A stretch of DNA of 45,681 nucleotides from Brasilonema bromeliae SPC951 (GTDB lineage Bacteria > Cyanobacteriota > Cyanobacteriia > Cyanobacteriales > Nostocaceae). The position numbers and the translations under genes are program-made. The stretch covers positions 1 through 45,681 of the forward strand of contig NZ_QMEB01000011.1 in NCBI RefSeq assembly GCF_012912135.1, read 5' to 3'. Shown piece by piece: positions 15,840 through 24,820 of this stretch; the first letter of the stretch is position 1, and each line of letters opens with the position of its first letter. The notes under the pieces are model-generated. The model worked only from the letters and a program-made list of their open reading frames with translations. It did no database searches and had not been told where the DNA came from.

Positions 15840-17015
15840 TCAGTCTTGACTCCTCAAACCTTGGGCTACCAGGTAAACTTTAGTCCATTCACCCATTGCT
15901 TGATGCATTTTGAGTTTTAACTGGGAAGCTGCGTCTTCTATGGAATGACCTGCTTTACGCAACTCTAGGACTTGGCGCTGCACAGGTGTTAATTGTTCAT
16001 ACAATTGTTGCCATTGCTTAGGTGTCAGCCCCAAGTTGTGTTCTTTCAAGGAAATTGCCAACCAACTATCTACCAATTCTGATTTCCCTTTGAGGGCAAA
16101 TACACGTACAGCATGGTAACTAATTTTTTCTCTGAGTCGATAGACTTCCTTGATTGGTTTATTTAGTTTTTTGGCAATCTCATCTTGAGGCTTACCTTGG
16201 AGATAGAGTCGCAACCACTCAACAGCTTCAAGTCCTAGATTTTCTTGTAAATAATCCTCAAATTCCTGCTGAACTGTTTTACGCAGTGCTTGTTGTTCTT
16301 CTATCTCTTGTGCCTCTTGATATTCAGCTACTGCTTGAGTATCAACCAAGTTGACTCGATTCTCACTGTCATCAGTAAGAATTTCCTCAGAGACAAGTCT
16401 CACTAAGTCTTGAGTTGGCACTTGGGTTAAGCCACCACGTTGAGTTCTTCTCAAATAATTTACAAAACGATACGCCAGTAGAGGTTGATTGCGCACTGGT
16501 CGCAAACAATATTCTTCTACGCTGGCAAACAGTAGAGCGTTCTTGAGTCTAGTATCAGTTGTACATTCTGAAATAGAAATCATTTGTTGTTGTATGTAGT
16601 TATCGCTTTGCAGTAACTCTTGGATAACTTCTTGTAGTACATCCAGCACTGTCCGTTGGCGATCGCGACTCAAGGCGATCCAAGTTTGGATCTTATGACG
16701 TAATGTCACCAAACTCCCCAATCGAGTGATTAGGTTGCGGTAAGCACGTTCTCTGGCAATTCCTAAGTAACGCTGACGCAAAATCTTGTAGCGATACTCC
16801 ATAGCTTGTTTGGCGATATCCAGTTCCTTTGAATTCAGTATCTCAAACCGATCTAAGTCACTTCCCACAAGCCATTTGACTATACTTTCTCTATTGGCTA
16901 CACTTTGTTCTGGACATTCGGTCTCCAGACGTTTTCGCCAATCTTGCGCCAGTTTTTCCGCCTCCAAAACCATAGTGAGATTGCGCTCCTCGAAACCCTG
17001 TTTTAAAGTCTGCAT
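15840..17015 (-). CDS. HetZ-family (HetZ-related) protein
   Basis: 391 aa from the ATG at 17015, with AGGGGG about 8 nt upstream; a GTG at 17018 is the alternative start. HetZ is an early regulator of heterocyst differentiation. Shared with my memory of HetZ are the C-terminal arrangement: a helix-turn-helix-like stretch (LQGKPQDEIAKKLNKPIKEV), then YHAVRVFALKGKSELVDSWL and NLGLTPKQWQQLYEQL, then a second HTH-like segment (LRKAGHSIEDAASQLKL). The N-terminal half is helical and divergent, so this is a HetZ-related paralog rather than HetZ itself. DNA binding is likely. It is a single transcription unit. Confidence 0.75.
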   Translation of the reverse strand: MQTLKQGFEERNLTMVLEAEKLAQDWRKRLETECPEQSVANRESIVKWLVGSDLDRFEILNSKELDIAKQAMEYRYKILRQRYLGIARERAYRNLITRLGSLVTLRHKIQTWIALSRDRQRTVLDVLQEVIQELLQSDNYIQQQMISISECTTDTRLKNALLFASVEEYCLRPVRNQPLLAYRFVNYLRRTQRGGLTQVPTQDLVRLVSEEILTDDSENRVNLVDTQAVAEYQEAQEIEEQQALRKTVQQEFEDYLQENLGLEAVEWLRLYLQGKPQDEIAKKLNKPIKEVYRLREKISYHAVRVFALKGKSELVDSWLAISLKEHNLGLTPKQWQQLYEQLTPVQRQVLELRKAGHSIEDAASQLKLKMHQAMGEWTKVYLVAQGLRSQD

Positions 17016-17789
17016 CACAACCCCCTTTTCTCGTCCCTCTTTACTTCTTAACTGGCAGCTGCACCTGATTTGATGATGTCCATGATGACATCTGATGTGT
17101 TTCCTCTTTTATTACGTTTTGACTGACTAAAGTTATGCAGGTAGTTTGAAATTTCGATGCATCCTGACAATCTCGAACTACGGTAAATCAAGCTTTCTGA
17201 GCTTTGATCCCGACTTTTCCTAAACTTTAATTTTTGTAAACTTAGGATATGTAGTGTTGGCTCAGAAAAACGATCTACCCAAAATATATAAGGTGACAAG
17301 ATTTTTTTGATCAGGGATCAGGAAAAACTAACATTTTGCACCTGATAATTTTGGCGAATTTCATCCACCTCTTTAGACGTTGTTTTATAATGTATGTTTC
17401 ACCCTTTCAAGTTTCCTCTCAGCAGTATACATGATTGCTATTTTTTTATCCTATTACCTAGAAAAAACGTGTATTTATAATAACTCAATAGGATATCATT
17501 TGAATTCTCCAACGTAAATGAACCCAGACACTCTCAGTCTGTCTTGATGTTTGGAAAACTTACATCATTTGGAAAAAATGAGCAGTCGTTTCTTGGCAAA
17601 GAAGGACGAGTCAAGAATTGTCGTCAAAATGAGCTTAGTAAACCACTTGTTATTGTTTCACAAATCCATCATCATGTAGAAAATATAAAAGAAAATCATA
17701 TCGGTAAAAATAAGAAAAATAGGAGATTTTATCATAGGAAAATTCGGGATACAGGAAACTCAGACCATGCGCGGGCGTAGAGGAAAGTG
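17016..17789. other. Intergenic region upstream of the HetZ-like gene
   Basis: About 770 nt with no credible gene. A minus-strand frame covering 17048-17299 ends IIKSGAAAS just 32 nt before the HetZ-like start but lacks a good ribosome site for its full length. GATGTC and GACATC form a short inverted repeat near 17080-17095. A plus-strand frame (17544-17780) is Lys/Asn-rich and unconvincing. Confidence 0.4.
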
Positions 17790-18140
17790 GCACGGGGGAT
17801 TTTAATCCCCGTAAATCTTGCTTGCTACCGCCTTGGAGGTACTTAATACCGGGTACTTTTGTATTGCACTTTCGTTGGGACAGTTACCAACTGATATTGT
17901 TTGCTCTGTACGCATAACAAGTGGCAATAAGCCCTTGTGTATATATCCCTTCGCTACTGATTATCACAGAGGTTACAGACTAGGGAGGTATCCGGTAACG
18001 TGTTTTGATGTACCACTATCAGATAATTCAGTTTGGGCTGTTAACCCGTAAGCTAGACACTGTTTTAGTCTTGTATTAAGAAATTGGTGAGTTCCCCTCT
18101 TACAAGCCCAGTGGCTTTAGCCCTGGGTCAGTGACAGGGA
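17790..18140 (+). mobile_element. Possible right-end / guide-RNA remnant of an IS200/IS605-type element
   Basis: The segment starts after a GGGGATT-TT-AATCCCC hairpin (about 17794-17809) and ends at a hairpin 18107-18127 (CCCAG-T-GGCT-TT-AGCC-CTGGG, loop TT) followed by GTCAGTGAC. Hairpins with a GGCTTTAGCC tip inside CCC...GGG near a short conserved tail resemble the right ends of TnpB-bearing elements I know from cyanobacteria. Neither tnpA nor tnpB is present. If correct, this is an orphan end, possibly a decayed guide RNA scaffold. Evidence is pattern-based only. Confidence 0.35.
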
Positions 18141-18300
18141 GGCTATTGCCTTTGCCCTTATTAAGCATCATAAGATAGATCGCTCTGCTTCACATCAGAA
18201 AAAACATTATACTATAATGTTCGCAAAAAGCTATGAAAAATTTAAAGGTACCCTGATGGATACCTTTAGAAACTGCTGGTTTATTCAATAGGCTAGAGTT

Positions 18301-19032
18301 TTAGCGGACATCCTCATAAAACTGCTTTAGGTATTGTGGCGAGACGCCTATACCCCAAAGAAAGCCAATGGAAAGATATATGGCTGTCGCTTTCAAGAAA
18401 CCCCAATGTGCCACACGGCGATCGCTACTTTGGACAACGCGGTTCACCAGACGGATTTTCCCCTGTTGCACCAGCTTCAGGCATAAGTCAGCCTCTTCCA
18501 TGATTGGAAGATTGCTGTCAAAACCTCCACATTTCCAAAAATCAGCGCGACGTGCAAATATGACTTGGTCGCCAAACAATAAGCGTAGTCCTTGAAAAAA
18601 CAGATGTGGGCGAAAAAGTAATGGCGCGTAGTAACTTTTGACAAAGTTATGCAGTGATACTCCCCATCGAGTGGTTCTATCACCTGTCATCAAAGAAATA
18701 AAACCCCCTGCAGCAACACTTTTGTCTAGTAGTATTTCCTCAATGACTGCGACAAGATCGTCTGGAACCAACGTGTCCGCATGTAAAAAACAAAGGATTT
18801 CTCCCGTTGCGACCTCCGCGCCTTGATTCATTTGTGCTGCACGTCCACGTTTTTTGGCAGCAATCACAGAAACTCCAGCCTTTTGGGCTATGGTCACGGT
18901 TTCGTCAGAACTGCCACCATCTACAATTAGTACCTCCTGAACTGGAGGTACTAATATACTAAGATGGCGTAGAGTGCGCTCCAAACACTCCGCCTCATTT
19001 AAGGTAGGGATAATAATTGAGACACCAGACAT
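18301..19032 (-). CDS. Family 2 glycosyltransferase, TIGR04283 (rSAM/selenodomain-associated transferase 2) type
   Basis: 243 aa. The GT-A fold is marked by SIIIPTLNEAECLERTL, the nucleotide-binding VDGGSSDET, the metal-binding DxD-type CFLHADTLVP and the acceptor-side IMEEADLCLKL. The whole pattern, including AKKRGRAAQMNQGA and the short C-terminal hydrophobic helix (AIYLSIGFLWGIGVSP), fits the TIGR04283 family. That family is often found near radical-SAM genes or in arsenosugar pathways; no such neighbour is present here. Product sugar and acceptor are unknown. Confidence 0.88.
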   Translation of the reverse strand: MSGVSIIIPTLNEAECLERTLRHLSILVPPVQEVLIVDGGSSDETVTIAQKAGVSVIAAKKRGRAAQMNQGAEVATGEILCFLHADTLVPDDLVAVIEEILLDKSVAAGGFISLMTGDRTTRWGVSLHNFVKSYYAPLLFRPHLFFQGLRLLFGDQVIFARRADFWKCGGFDSNLPIMEEADLCLKLVQQGKIRLVNRVVQSSDRRVAHWGFLKATAIYLSIGFLWGIGVSPQYLKQFYEDVR

Positions 19033-19034
19033 AG

Positions 19035-19082
19035 ATTAGTCATTAGTCATTAGTCATTAGTCATTAGTCATTAGTCATTAGT
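19035..19082. repeat. Heptamer tandem repeat (ATTAGTC)n
   Basis: Six perfect copies of ATTAGTC (19035-19076) plus a partial seventh, beginning only 2 nt past the glycosyltransferase start codon. It would lie in that gene's leader. It runs directly into a dispersed repeat at 19083. Confidence 0.95.
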
Positions 19083-19140
19083 GAGCCAGCGCTATGCAGT
19101 TTTTGTTTCGGTGCGCGTTGGTGACTGGCAAACCCGAAGG
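19083..19140. repeat. Dispersed GAGCCAG...CTGGC hairpin repeat, copy 2
   Basis: Begins GAGCCAGCGC and ends GACTGGCAAACCCGAAGG, matching the ends of copy 1 at 3111-3167. As there, it follows a heptamer run with the same GT junction. The interior differs, so the copies share a frame rather than full identity. Confidence 0.55.
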
Positions 19141-19293
19141 ATCATTAGTCTAAATTCTACCCGTTTTTGCAGCTTATGTATAGCTGGTACTCTGGTTAAC
19201 ACCGTTTGCTTGCGATTAACTTGGCTTGTTAGCTACTCATTAGTAAACATCAAACTTTTGACTGTGAACTACCGACTATCAACTAACTACCAA

Positions 19294-19632
19294 CTACCTG
19301 CGTACAATTGGATTTTCCACTGCTTGTCGGTATTCTTCGACTTGTTCAGTATAACCAATAGGCAAGACAGCTTCAACGTTTTCATGGGGACGAGCAATGA
19401 TCACCCAGGATTCAAGGGTTCCGCCATGAACCTGTTCTATAGCCTCAATACCAGCCTGCATCGAGGTTTTTACCTCAGATACATCCCCACGAATATTAAC
19501 TGTAAAGCGAGCACTACCCACTCTTATATATCCTACGAGAGTGACTCGGCCTGCTTTCACCATGGCGTCCGCCGCTGCTAGCACAGCAGGAAAACCTTTT
19601 GTTTCAATTGATCCAACTGCCTGTAGTGGCAT
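19294..19632 (-). CDS. ccmK4: Carboxysome shell protein CcmK4
   Basis: 112-aa BMC-domain protein. The N-terminus ([20 protein letters not shown]) and pore region YIRVGSARF match CcmK4 as I remember it from Synechocystis; the pore residues 37-40 read RVGS, the CcmK4-type variant. The C-terminus ends [20 protein letters not shown] plus a short tail. A strong AGGAGA site precedes the ATG. CcmK4 usually sits beside ccmK3 in a satellite locus; here the only other shell gene in the window is 11 kb away in opposite orientation. It builds minor shell hexamers that tune permeability. Confidence 0.9.
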   Translation of the reverse strand: MPLQAVGSIETKGFPAVLAAADAMVKAGRVTLVGYIRVGSARFTVNIRGDVSEVKTSMQAGIEAIEQVHGGTLESWVIIARPHENVEAVLPIGYTEQVEEYRQAVENPIVRR

Positions 19633-20197
19633 TGGTTGTCTCCTATGTCAAACGTATGTGGCGCTACTGAATCATTGTACGAATCTTCCTACAGATTTCA
19701 TAGATGTGTCCATGATCTTTACTTTTAACCCGATCACATTATCCCTTTCTGGGTTCAGCCCAAAGGTAACTCCTTGGGTGGTAAAACTATGACAAACAAA
19801 AAAAATATGAAAACTTACAATAAGTTTAATTGCATTACTTTTAAGTGAATATACTGCTCCTGATAAAGCAATAATCTCTTAAAATCAAGTATTGTAAGGC
19901 ACAATCAGACTTGAAAATCTTTTAGTCAAACTTTAATGTTACACGTCAAAATCCAGGAACACGGAAATTAACGCTTGTTAATCCCCAAAAAGCACTGAGA
20001 CTGCGCGACAGCAAAGGTCACCAAAAGGGGTGTAAGGGTGTAGGGGGAACCCCTATCAATGGTATTAGGCGTGGGAGTGTCAAAACTAAAATATCTGACA
20101 TCTTACGCTGTCGATTTATGTAACTCTTGCTTAAAGAAATAACAAATAAAGATATTCATGATTTCGTGTAATTTTTCTGACTCCATAAGGAAACACA
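19633..20197. other. Intergenic region between ccmK4 and the ABC exporter
   Basis: About 565 nt between divergent genes. A short G-rich motif with direct repeats (AGGGGTGTAAGGGTGTAGGGG, about 20036) pairs weakly with the CCCCT that follows. The rest is AT-rich with no ORF of note. It holds the promoters of both genes; an AAGGAA site precedes the exporter start. Confidence 0.5.
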
Positions 20198-21985
20198 ATG
20201 CAAGAAGTAAAGGCAATTAAGACTTTATTACCACTGCTAAGATTGTATCCTTGGGTAATTCCATTAATTATCATTCTGGGAATATTCTCCTCTTTGTTTG
20301 AGGGATTAGGAATCAGTCTGTTCATACCTTTTCTCCAAACTCTAGATACAACCAACTCGCAAAAGGTATCTAGTAATTTACTGGTCAATTTTCTGAATCA
20401 AATATTTATCAACATTCCACAAGATAGACATCTGTTCATAATACCACTGTGTATTTTGGGATTAGTTATACTGAAAAACTGCCTTGCATATATCAGTACT
20501 CTTCTTGGTCATTGGCTGTACTGGCATATTGGACAGCGTTTGCTGTGCAGAATTTTTCAGCAGCTTTTAAGCGTAAGTTATAGTTTTTTGGACTCTCATC
20601 CATCAGGTAAATTGCTGAATACACTGGATGTCGAAACTTGGCGAACTTGCGACGCTATTTTTCTTCTCGTTAATATCGCTATCAGTCTGTGTACAGTTTT
20701 TGTTTTTGTCATTCTGCTCATGCTAACATCCTGGCAATTGAGTTTGCTAGTGACTGTTGCCTTGCTGCTCATTTCACTGAGTATACAGTATGTAACCCGG
20801 AGGGCAAAAAACCTGGGTAGGCAGTCAGTACAGGCGAATGACAACCTGGCTAATCGGGTGATGGAAGGGTTTTACGGAATGAGGGAGATTCGCGCTTTTG
20901 GTCACGAATCTTACGAACTAAAACGTTTTGAGGAAGCAACAATCCACTCACGTATTATCGCTCTGAAGTTGGCTAAACTTTATTCAATCACGGGACCCTT
21001 ATCCGAAGTTTTAGCAGTTGCTTTATTAGTGTTTATTTTGATTATCGCTCTGCAACAAAAGTCTAATGTTCCTACATTATTAACATTTATTTTTATGCTT
21101 TATCGTCTCCAGCCAGTCATGAGGCGGTTAGATACTGACCGTGTGAATTTGATTGGTTTATTGGGTTCTGTAGAGGATGTTATGTCATTTTTAGATATAA
21201 CGGAAAGAAATGAAATTTGTTCAGGTGATCTTCAATTTAAAAGTTTACAGCGAGGAATCACTTTTGAATCTGTTAATTTTTCCTACAACACTTCAGAAAG
21301 ACCTGCACTTCAGGATATTTCCTTTTTTATCCCACGAGGTAAAACCACTGCGATAGTGGGACCTTCAGGTGCAGGTAAATCTACAGTTATTGGGTTAATA
21401 TGTCGCTTTTATGAAACTGAATATGGAGAAATATCTGTTGATAATTACCCTCTAAGAAAGTTTAATTTATCTTCTTGGCGTAGTCGAATTGCTATTGTAA
21501 GTCAGAATATTTATATCTTTAATACAACAGTAGGAGAAAATATAGCCTATGGTCGCTTAGATGCTACAAAAAGCGAAATTATCGCCGCCGCCAAAAAAGC
21601 GAGTGCCCATGAATTTATTAGTCAATTACCTGAAGGTTACGATACTATAGTTGGCGATCGCGGCATTCGGCTTTCAGGGGGACAAAAGCAACGTATAGCC
21701 TTAGCCCGCGCGATCGTTCGCGAACCAGAGATTTTGATTCTTGATGAAGCAACTAATGCTTTGGATAGTCTTTCTGAGAATTTCATTCAGGAAGCTCTTA
21801 ATTCCTTTAGTCAAAATCGTACTGTAATTGTGATTGCCCACCGTTTATCTACTATTAAGCAGGCAGAACAAATCATTGTGCTGCAAGAAGGAAAGATTGT
21901 AGAACAAGGCAATCTCCAGTATTTACTTAAACTCAATGGATTGTTTGCCAAGCTTTATAATCTGCAATCTGGTAGTGCTCTTTAA
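20198..21985 (+). CDS. ABC exporter, fused membrane and ATPase domains
   Basis: 595 aa half-transporter acting as a homodimer in the cytoplasmic membrane. Residues 1-320 hold about six membrane helices. Residues 350-590 form the ATPase: Walker A GPSGAGKST, Q-loop VSQNIYIF, signature RLSGGQKQR, Walker B ILILDEATNALD with the catalytic Glu present, and the switch His in IAHRLST. Genes downstream (glycosyltransferase-methyltransferase, deacetylase) suggest it flips or exports a lipid-linked sugar or polysaccharide. HepA, the heterocyst envelope exporter, has the same build, but identity with HepA cannot be shown. Both ATP sites appear active. Confidence 0.9.
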   Translation: MQEVKAIKTLLPLLRLYPWVIPLIIILGIFSSLFEGLGISLFIPFLQTLDTTNSQKVSSNLLVNFLNQIFINIPQDRHLFIIPLCILGLVILKNCLAYISTLLGHWLYWHIGQRLLCRIFQQLLSVSYSFLDSHPSGKLLNTLDVETWRTCDAIFLLVNIAISLCTVFVFVILLMLTSWQLSLLVTVALLLISLSIQYVTRRAKNLGRQSVQANDNLANRVMEGFYGMREIRAFGHESYELKRFEEATIHSRIIALKLAKLYSITGPLSEVLAVALLVFILIIALQQKSNVPTLLTFIFMLYRLQPVMRRLDTDRVNLIGLLGSVEDVMSFLDITERNEICSGDLQFKSLQRGITFESVNFSYNTSERPALQDISFFIPRGKTTAIVGPSGAGKSTVIGLICRFYETEYGEISVDNYPLRKFNLSSWRSRIAIVSQNIYIFNTTVGENIAYGRLDATKSEIIAAAKKASAHEFISQLPEGYDTIVGDRGIRLSGGQKQRIALARAIVREPEILILDEATNALDSLSENFIQEALNSFSQNRTVIVIAHRLSTIKQAEQIIVLQEGKIVEQGNLQYLLKLNGLFAKLYNLQSGSAL

Positions 21986-22071
21986 CAGTTATCAGTTATC
22001 AGTTACCAGTTACCAGGCAGGAAATGGACTCGTCTACCCCTTGTTCACTGTTTACTGTTCACTGCTCACTG
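21986..22071. repeat. Two clusters of heptamer tandem repeats
   Basis: The first cluster is CAGTTAT x2 then CAGTTAC x2 (21986-22013). The second is TTCACTG, TTTACTG, TTCACTG, CTCACTG (22044-22071). Both are 7-bp units with point variation between copies, located between the exporter and the glycosyltransferase gene. Confidence 0.85.
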
Positions 22072-22131
22072 TTTTAAGCTCAAGTTTAAATCTTTAGGAC
22101 TGAGAGAATTCATTCGAGGATATAGAAAATC

Positions 22132-23784
22132 ATGAAAAGTCAACCTCTCGTTTCTGTCATCACTCCCTTTTTAAATACTGAAAAATTCATCCAAGAAGCG
22201 ATAGAAAGTGTAGTCACCCAATCATATAAAAATTGGGAATTATTCTTAATAGATGACGGATCCAGCGATAAAAGTACTGCAATTGCTCAGGAGTATGCAG
22301 ATTTGTATCCAGAAAAGGTGTATTATCTCGACCATGATGGTCACCAAAATCGTGGTAAGAGTACTTCTCGCAACTTGGGGATCAGCAAGGCAAAAGGTAA
22401 GTATATTGCTTTTCTGGACGCTGATGATGTCTTCTTGCCACAAAAACTAGAACAGCAGGTGGCAATTTTGGAATCTCAACCTGAGACTGGTATGATTTAC
22501 GGACCGACTCAACATTGGCATAGTTGGACTGGTCAACAAGAAGATTACCAACGTGACAATATGAGACCACTTGGGGTTCAGCCGAATACTTTGTTTCATC
22601 CACCAAGCTTAATAACTCAGTATTTAAAAATTGCTGGAATCGTACCTTGCACCTGTGGATTGTTGGTGCGACGGGAGGTTATAAAAGCTGTAGGAGGATT
22701 CGATGACACTATTCAACATATGTTCGAGGATCAAGTGTTGCTAGCAAAAATTTGCTTGCACACCCCCGTGTATGTAGATAGTAGCTGCTGGGATAGGTAT
22801 CGCCAACACTCAGAGTCTAGTTGTTCCCAAGCAATCCAAACAGGAAAGTATCATCCTTTAAAACCTAATCCTGCACATCAGATTTATTTGAACTGGCTAC
22901 AGAAGTACATCACTGAACAGAAAATCCAAGACGCTGAACTTTGGAATGCACTCGAAAAGGCTCTTTACCCCTATCATCACCCTATGTTGCACTTTCTATT
23001 GCGAGTCAAAAAGAAACTAGCGCAAATTGCACGTAAAAAATTCCCCGGTTTTCTCCACCGCTTTGTAGGAACGCAGTTCCTTGGTGATAAATATATCCCT
23101 CCTACAGGGGCTGTGGACTTTGGTAGCTTGCGACGAGTTACGCCGATGAGCCAAGCCTTTGGTTATGACAGAGGTCAACCCGTTGACCGCTATTATATTG
23201 AAAACTTCCTTGCTCATTATCAAGAGGATATTCGTGGGCGTGTCTTGGAGGTTGGTGATGATAACTATACAAGACAGTTTGGTGGCTATGTCGCAAGCAT
23301 TGACTCTATTCAACGCATTACCCAAAGCGATGTACTTCATGTGACAAAAGGCAATCCCAAGGCGACTATTGTTGGTGATCTTGCTTGTGGCGACAATATT
23401 CCATCAAATAGCTTTGACTGCTTTATTCTGACGCACACAATACAAATCATTTACGATGTACGGGCGGCTATTAAAACAGTTCATCGTATCCTTAAGCCCG
23501 GAGGAGTCGCCCTGGTTACAGTTCCCGGTATTAGTCATATTGGTGATTATCAGTGGGCTGATTACTGGTGTTGGAGTTTTACTGCTTTATCAGTCAAGCG
23601 TCTGTTTGAAGAGTTCTTTCCAGCAGAAAATCTCCAAATTGAAACTCACGGGAATGTACTCGTTGCTAATGCTTTTCTCTATGGGATCGCAACAGAAGAA
23701 CTGCGTCAGGAAGAATTAGACTACTGCGATCGCAATTATCAAGTCACAATTACTATCAAAGCAGTAAAACCACACACTGTATGA
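22132..23784 (+). CDS. Glycosyltransferase family 2 - methyltransferase fusion
   Basis: 550 aa. Residues 1-250 are a GT2 domain (VSVITPFLNTEKFIQEAIES, LIDDGSSDKST, metal site FLDADDVFLP, later HMFEDQVLLAK). A linker follows, and residues about 345-500 form a class I SAM methyltransferase-like domain: GRVLEVGDDNYT for cofactor binding, DCFILTHTIQIIYD, and the post-motif HRILKPGGVALVTVPG. It probably adds a sugar and methylates it, or caps a chain by methylation, during surface polysaccharide synthesis. The gene overlaps the deacetylase by 4 nt (ATGA), indicating coupled translation. Confidence 0.88.
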   Translation: MKSQPLVSVITPFLNTEKFIQEAIESVVTQSYKNWELFLIDDGSSDKSTAIAQEYADLYPEKVYYLDHDGHQNRGKSTSRNLGISKAKGKYIAFLDADDVFLPQKLEQQVAILESQPETGMIYGPTQHWHSWTGQQEDYQRDNMRPLGVQPNTLFHPPSLITQYLKIAGIVPCTCGLLVRREVIKAVGGFDDTIQHMFEDQVLLAKICLHTPVYVDSSCWDRYRQHSESSCSQAIQTGKYHPLKPNPAHQIYLNWLQKYITEQKIQDAELWNALEKALYPYHHPMLHFLLRVKKKLAQIARKKFPGFLHRFVGTQFLGDKYIPPTGAVDFGSLRRVTPMSQAFGYDRGQPVDRYYIENFLAHYQEDIRGRVLEVGDDNYTRQFGGYVASIDSIQRITQSDVLHVTKGNPKATIVGDLACGDNIPSNSFDCFILTHTIQIIYDVRAAIKTVHRILKPGGVALVTVPGISHIGDYQWADYWCWSFTALSVKRLFEEFFPAENLQIETHGNVLVANAFLYGIATEELRQEELDYCDRNYQVTITIKAVKPHTV

Positions 23785-24815
23785 AAATACCTGGAGTTGT
23801 CAGACTGCGGCGAATGGCTAAACGCTTGCGGGGGCGTTTAGCACCGGGAGGTCTTATTTTGATGTACCACCGTATCACAGAAGTGGAATCTGATCCTTGG
23901 TCAATTTGCGTTAGTCCCCGCCACTTTGCCCAACAGATGGAAGTCTTACACAAGTTTGGCGAAGTTGTTTCGTTACAGCAATTAAACCAGACATTGCAAC
24001 AGGGGAAAACTCCTCATTGGCAGATAGCAGTCACTTTTGATGATGGTTACACAGATAATCTCTATAACGCCAAACCGGTGTTAGAGCGTTACGATATTCC
24101 TGCCACGATGTTTTTAACCAGTGGATATATGGAACAAAAACGTGATTTGTGGTGGGATGAACTGAATAGGTTATTGCTGGAACCTGGTTCTTTACCAGAA
24201 GTTCTTTGTTTAGAGATTAACGGTACAACCCATCGCTGGGAATTAGGTACTGCAGCCAATTACAGCGAGGAGGAATATCAGCGCGATCGCTGTTGGAGGG
24301 CGTTAGGGGAAGATAACCCCACCCCTCGCCATACTCTTTATCGCACACTTTACTGGCTGCTATCACCCTTGCTTCCCGAAGCACGACAAAAGGTTATGGA
24401 TCAACTGCTGGCGTGGGGTGATTGTGTTGCAACACTGCGCTCAAATCACCGCATTTTGAATTTAGAGGAAGTGTCTACTCTAGGGAACGAGTTGATTTCA
24501 ATTGGTGCTCATTCTGTGACACACCCATTTTTGTCTTTCTTACCTCATACCCGACAGAGGCAAGAGATTCAAGACAGCAAAACTCATCTTGAGGAGATTA
24601 TAGGACAAAAAGTGGTGAGTTTTGCTTATCCTCACGGCAACTATTCTGAGGAAACAGCAGGTTTGGTGAGGGAAGCGGGATTTATGAGTGCTTGCACGAC
24701 TTATCCTCGTACTGTGTGGAAACAGTGCGATCGCTTTAAATTACCTCGCGTTGTTGTTGAGGACTGGGATTCTGAAGAGTTTGCCAAACAGTTGTCTGAG
24801 TGGAGAGAAAACTAA
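23781..24815 (+). CDS. Polysaccharide deacetylase (NodB-type, CE4)
   Basis: 344 aa. The NodB fold is shown by LILMYHRITEVESDPW, the metal/catalytic motif TFDDGYTDNLYNA (the first D as base, second as metal ligand), and the SIGAHSVTHPFLSFL motif with HxxxH metal ligands. AYPHGNYSEETAGLVREAGF is the third motif. No signal peptide, so it may act on lipid-linked intermediates at the inner face, or the start lies elsewhere. Overlap of 4 nt with the GT-methyltransferase gene supports action on the same glycan. Removes N- or O-acetyl groups; the sugar is unknown. Confidence 0.9.
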   Translation: MKIPGVVRLRRMAKRLRGRLAPGGLILMYHRITEVESDPWSICVSPRHFAQQMEVLHKFGEVVSLQQLNQTLQQGKTPHWQIAVTFDDGYTDNLYNAKPVLERYDIPATMFLTSGYMEQKRDLWWDELNRLLLEPGSLPEVLCLEINGTTHRWELGTAANYSEEEYQRDRCWRALGEDNPTPRHTLYRTLYWLLSPLLPEARQKVMDQLLAWGDCVATLRSNHRILNLEEVSTLGNELISIGAHSVTHPFLSFLPHTRQRQEIQDSKTHLEEIIGQKVVSFAYPHGNYSEETAGLVREAGFMSACTTYPRTVWKQCDRFKLPRVVVEDWDSEEFAKQLSEWREN

Positions 24816-24820
24816 ACGGT

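Noticed and set aside
17544-17780. 78-aa plus-strand frame
   Set aside because: Lys/Asn-rich, no ribosome site, no recognisable domain, lies in AT-rich non-coding sequence.
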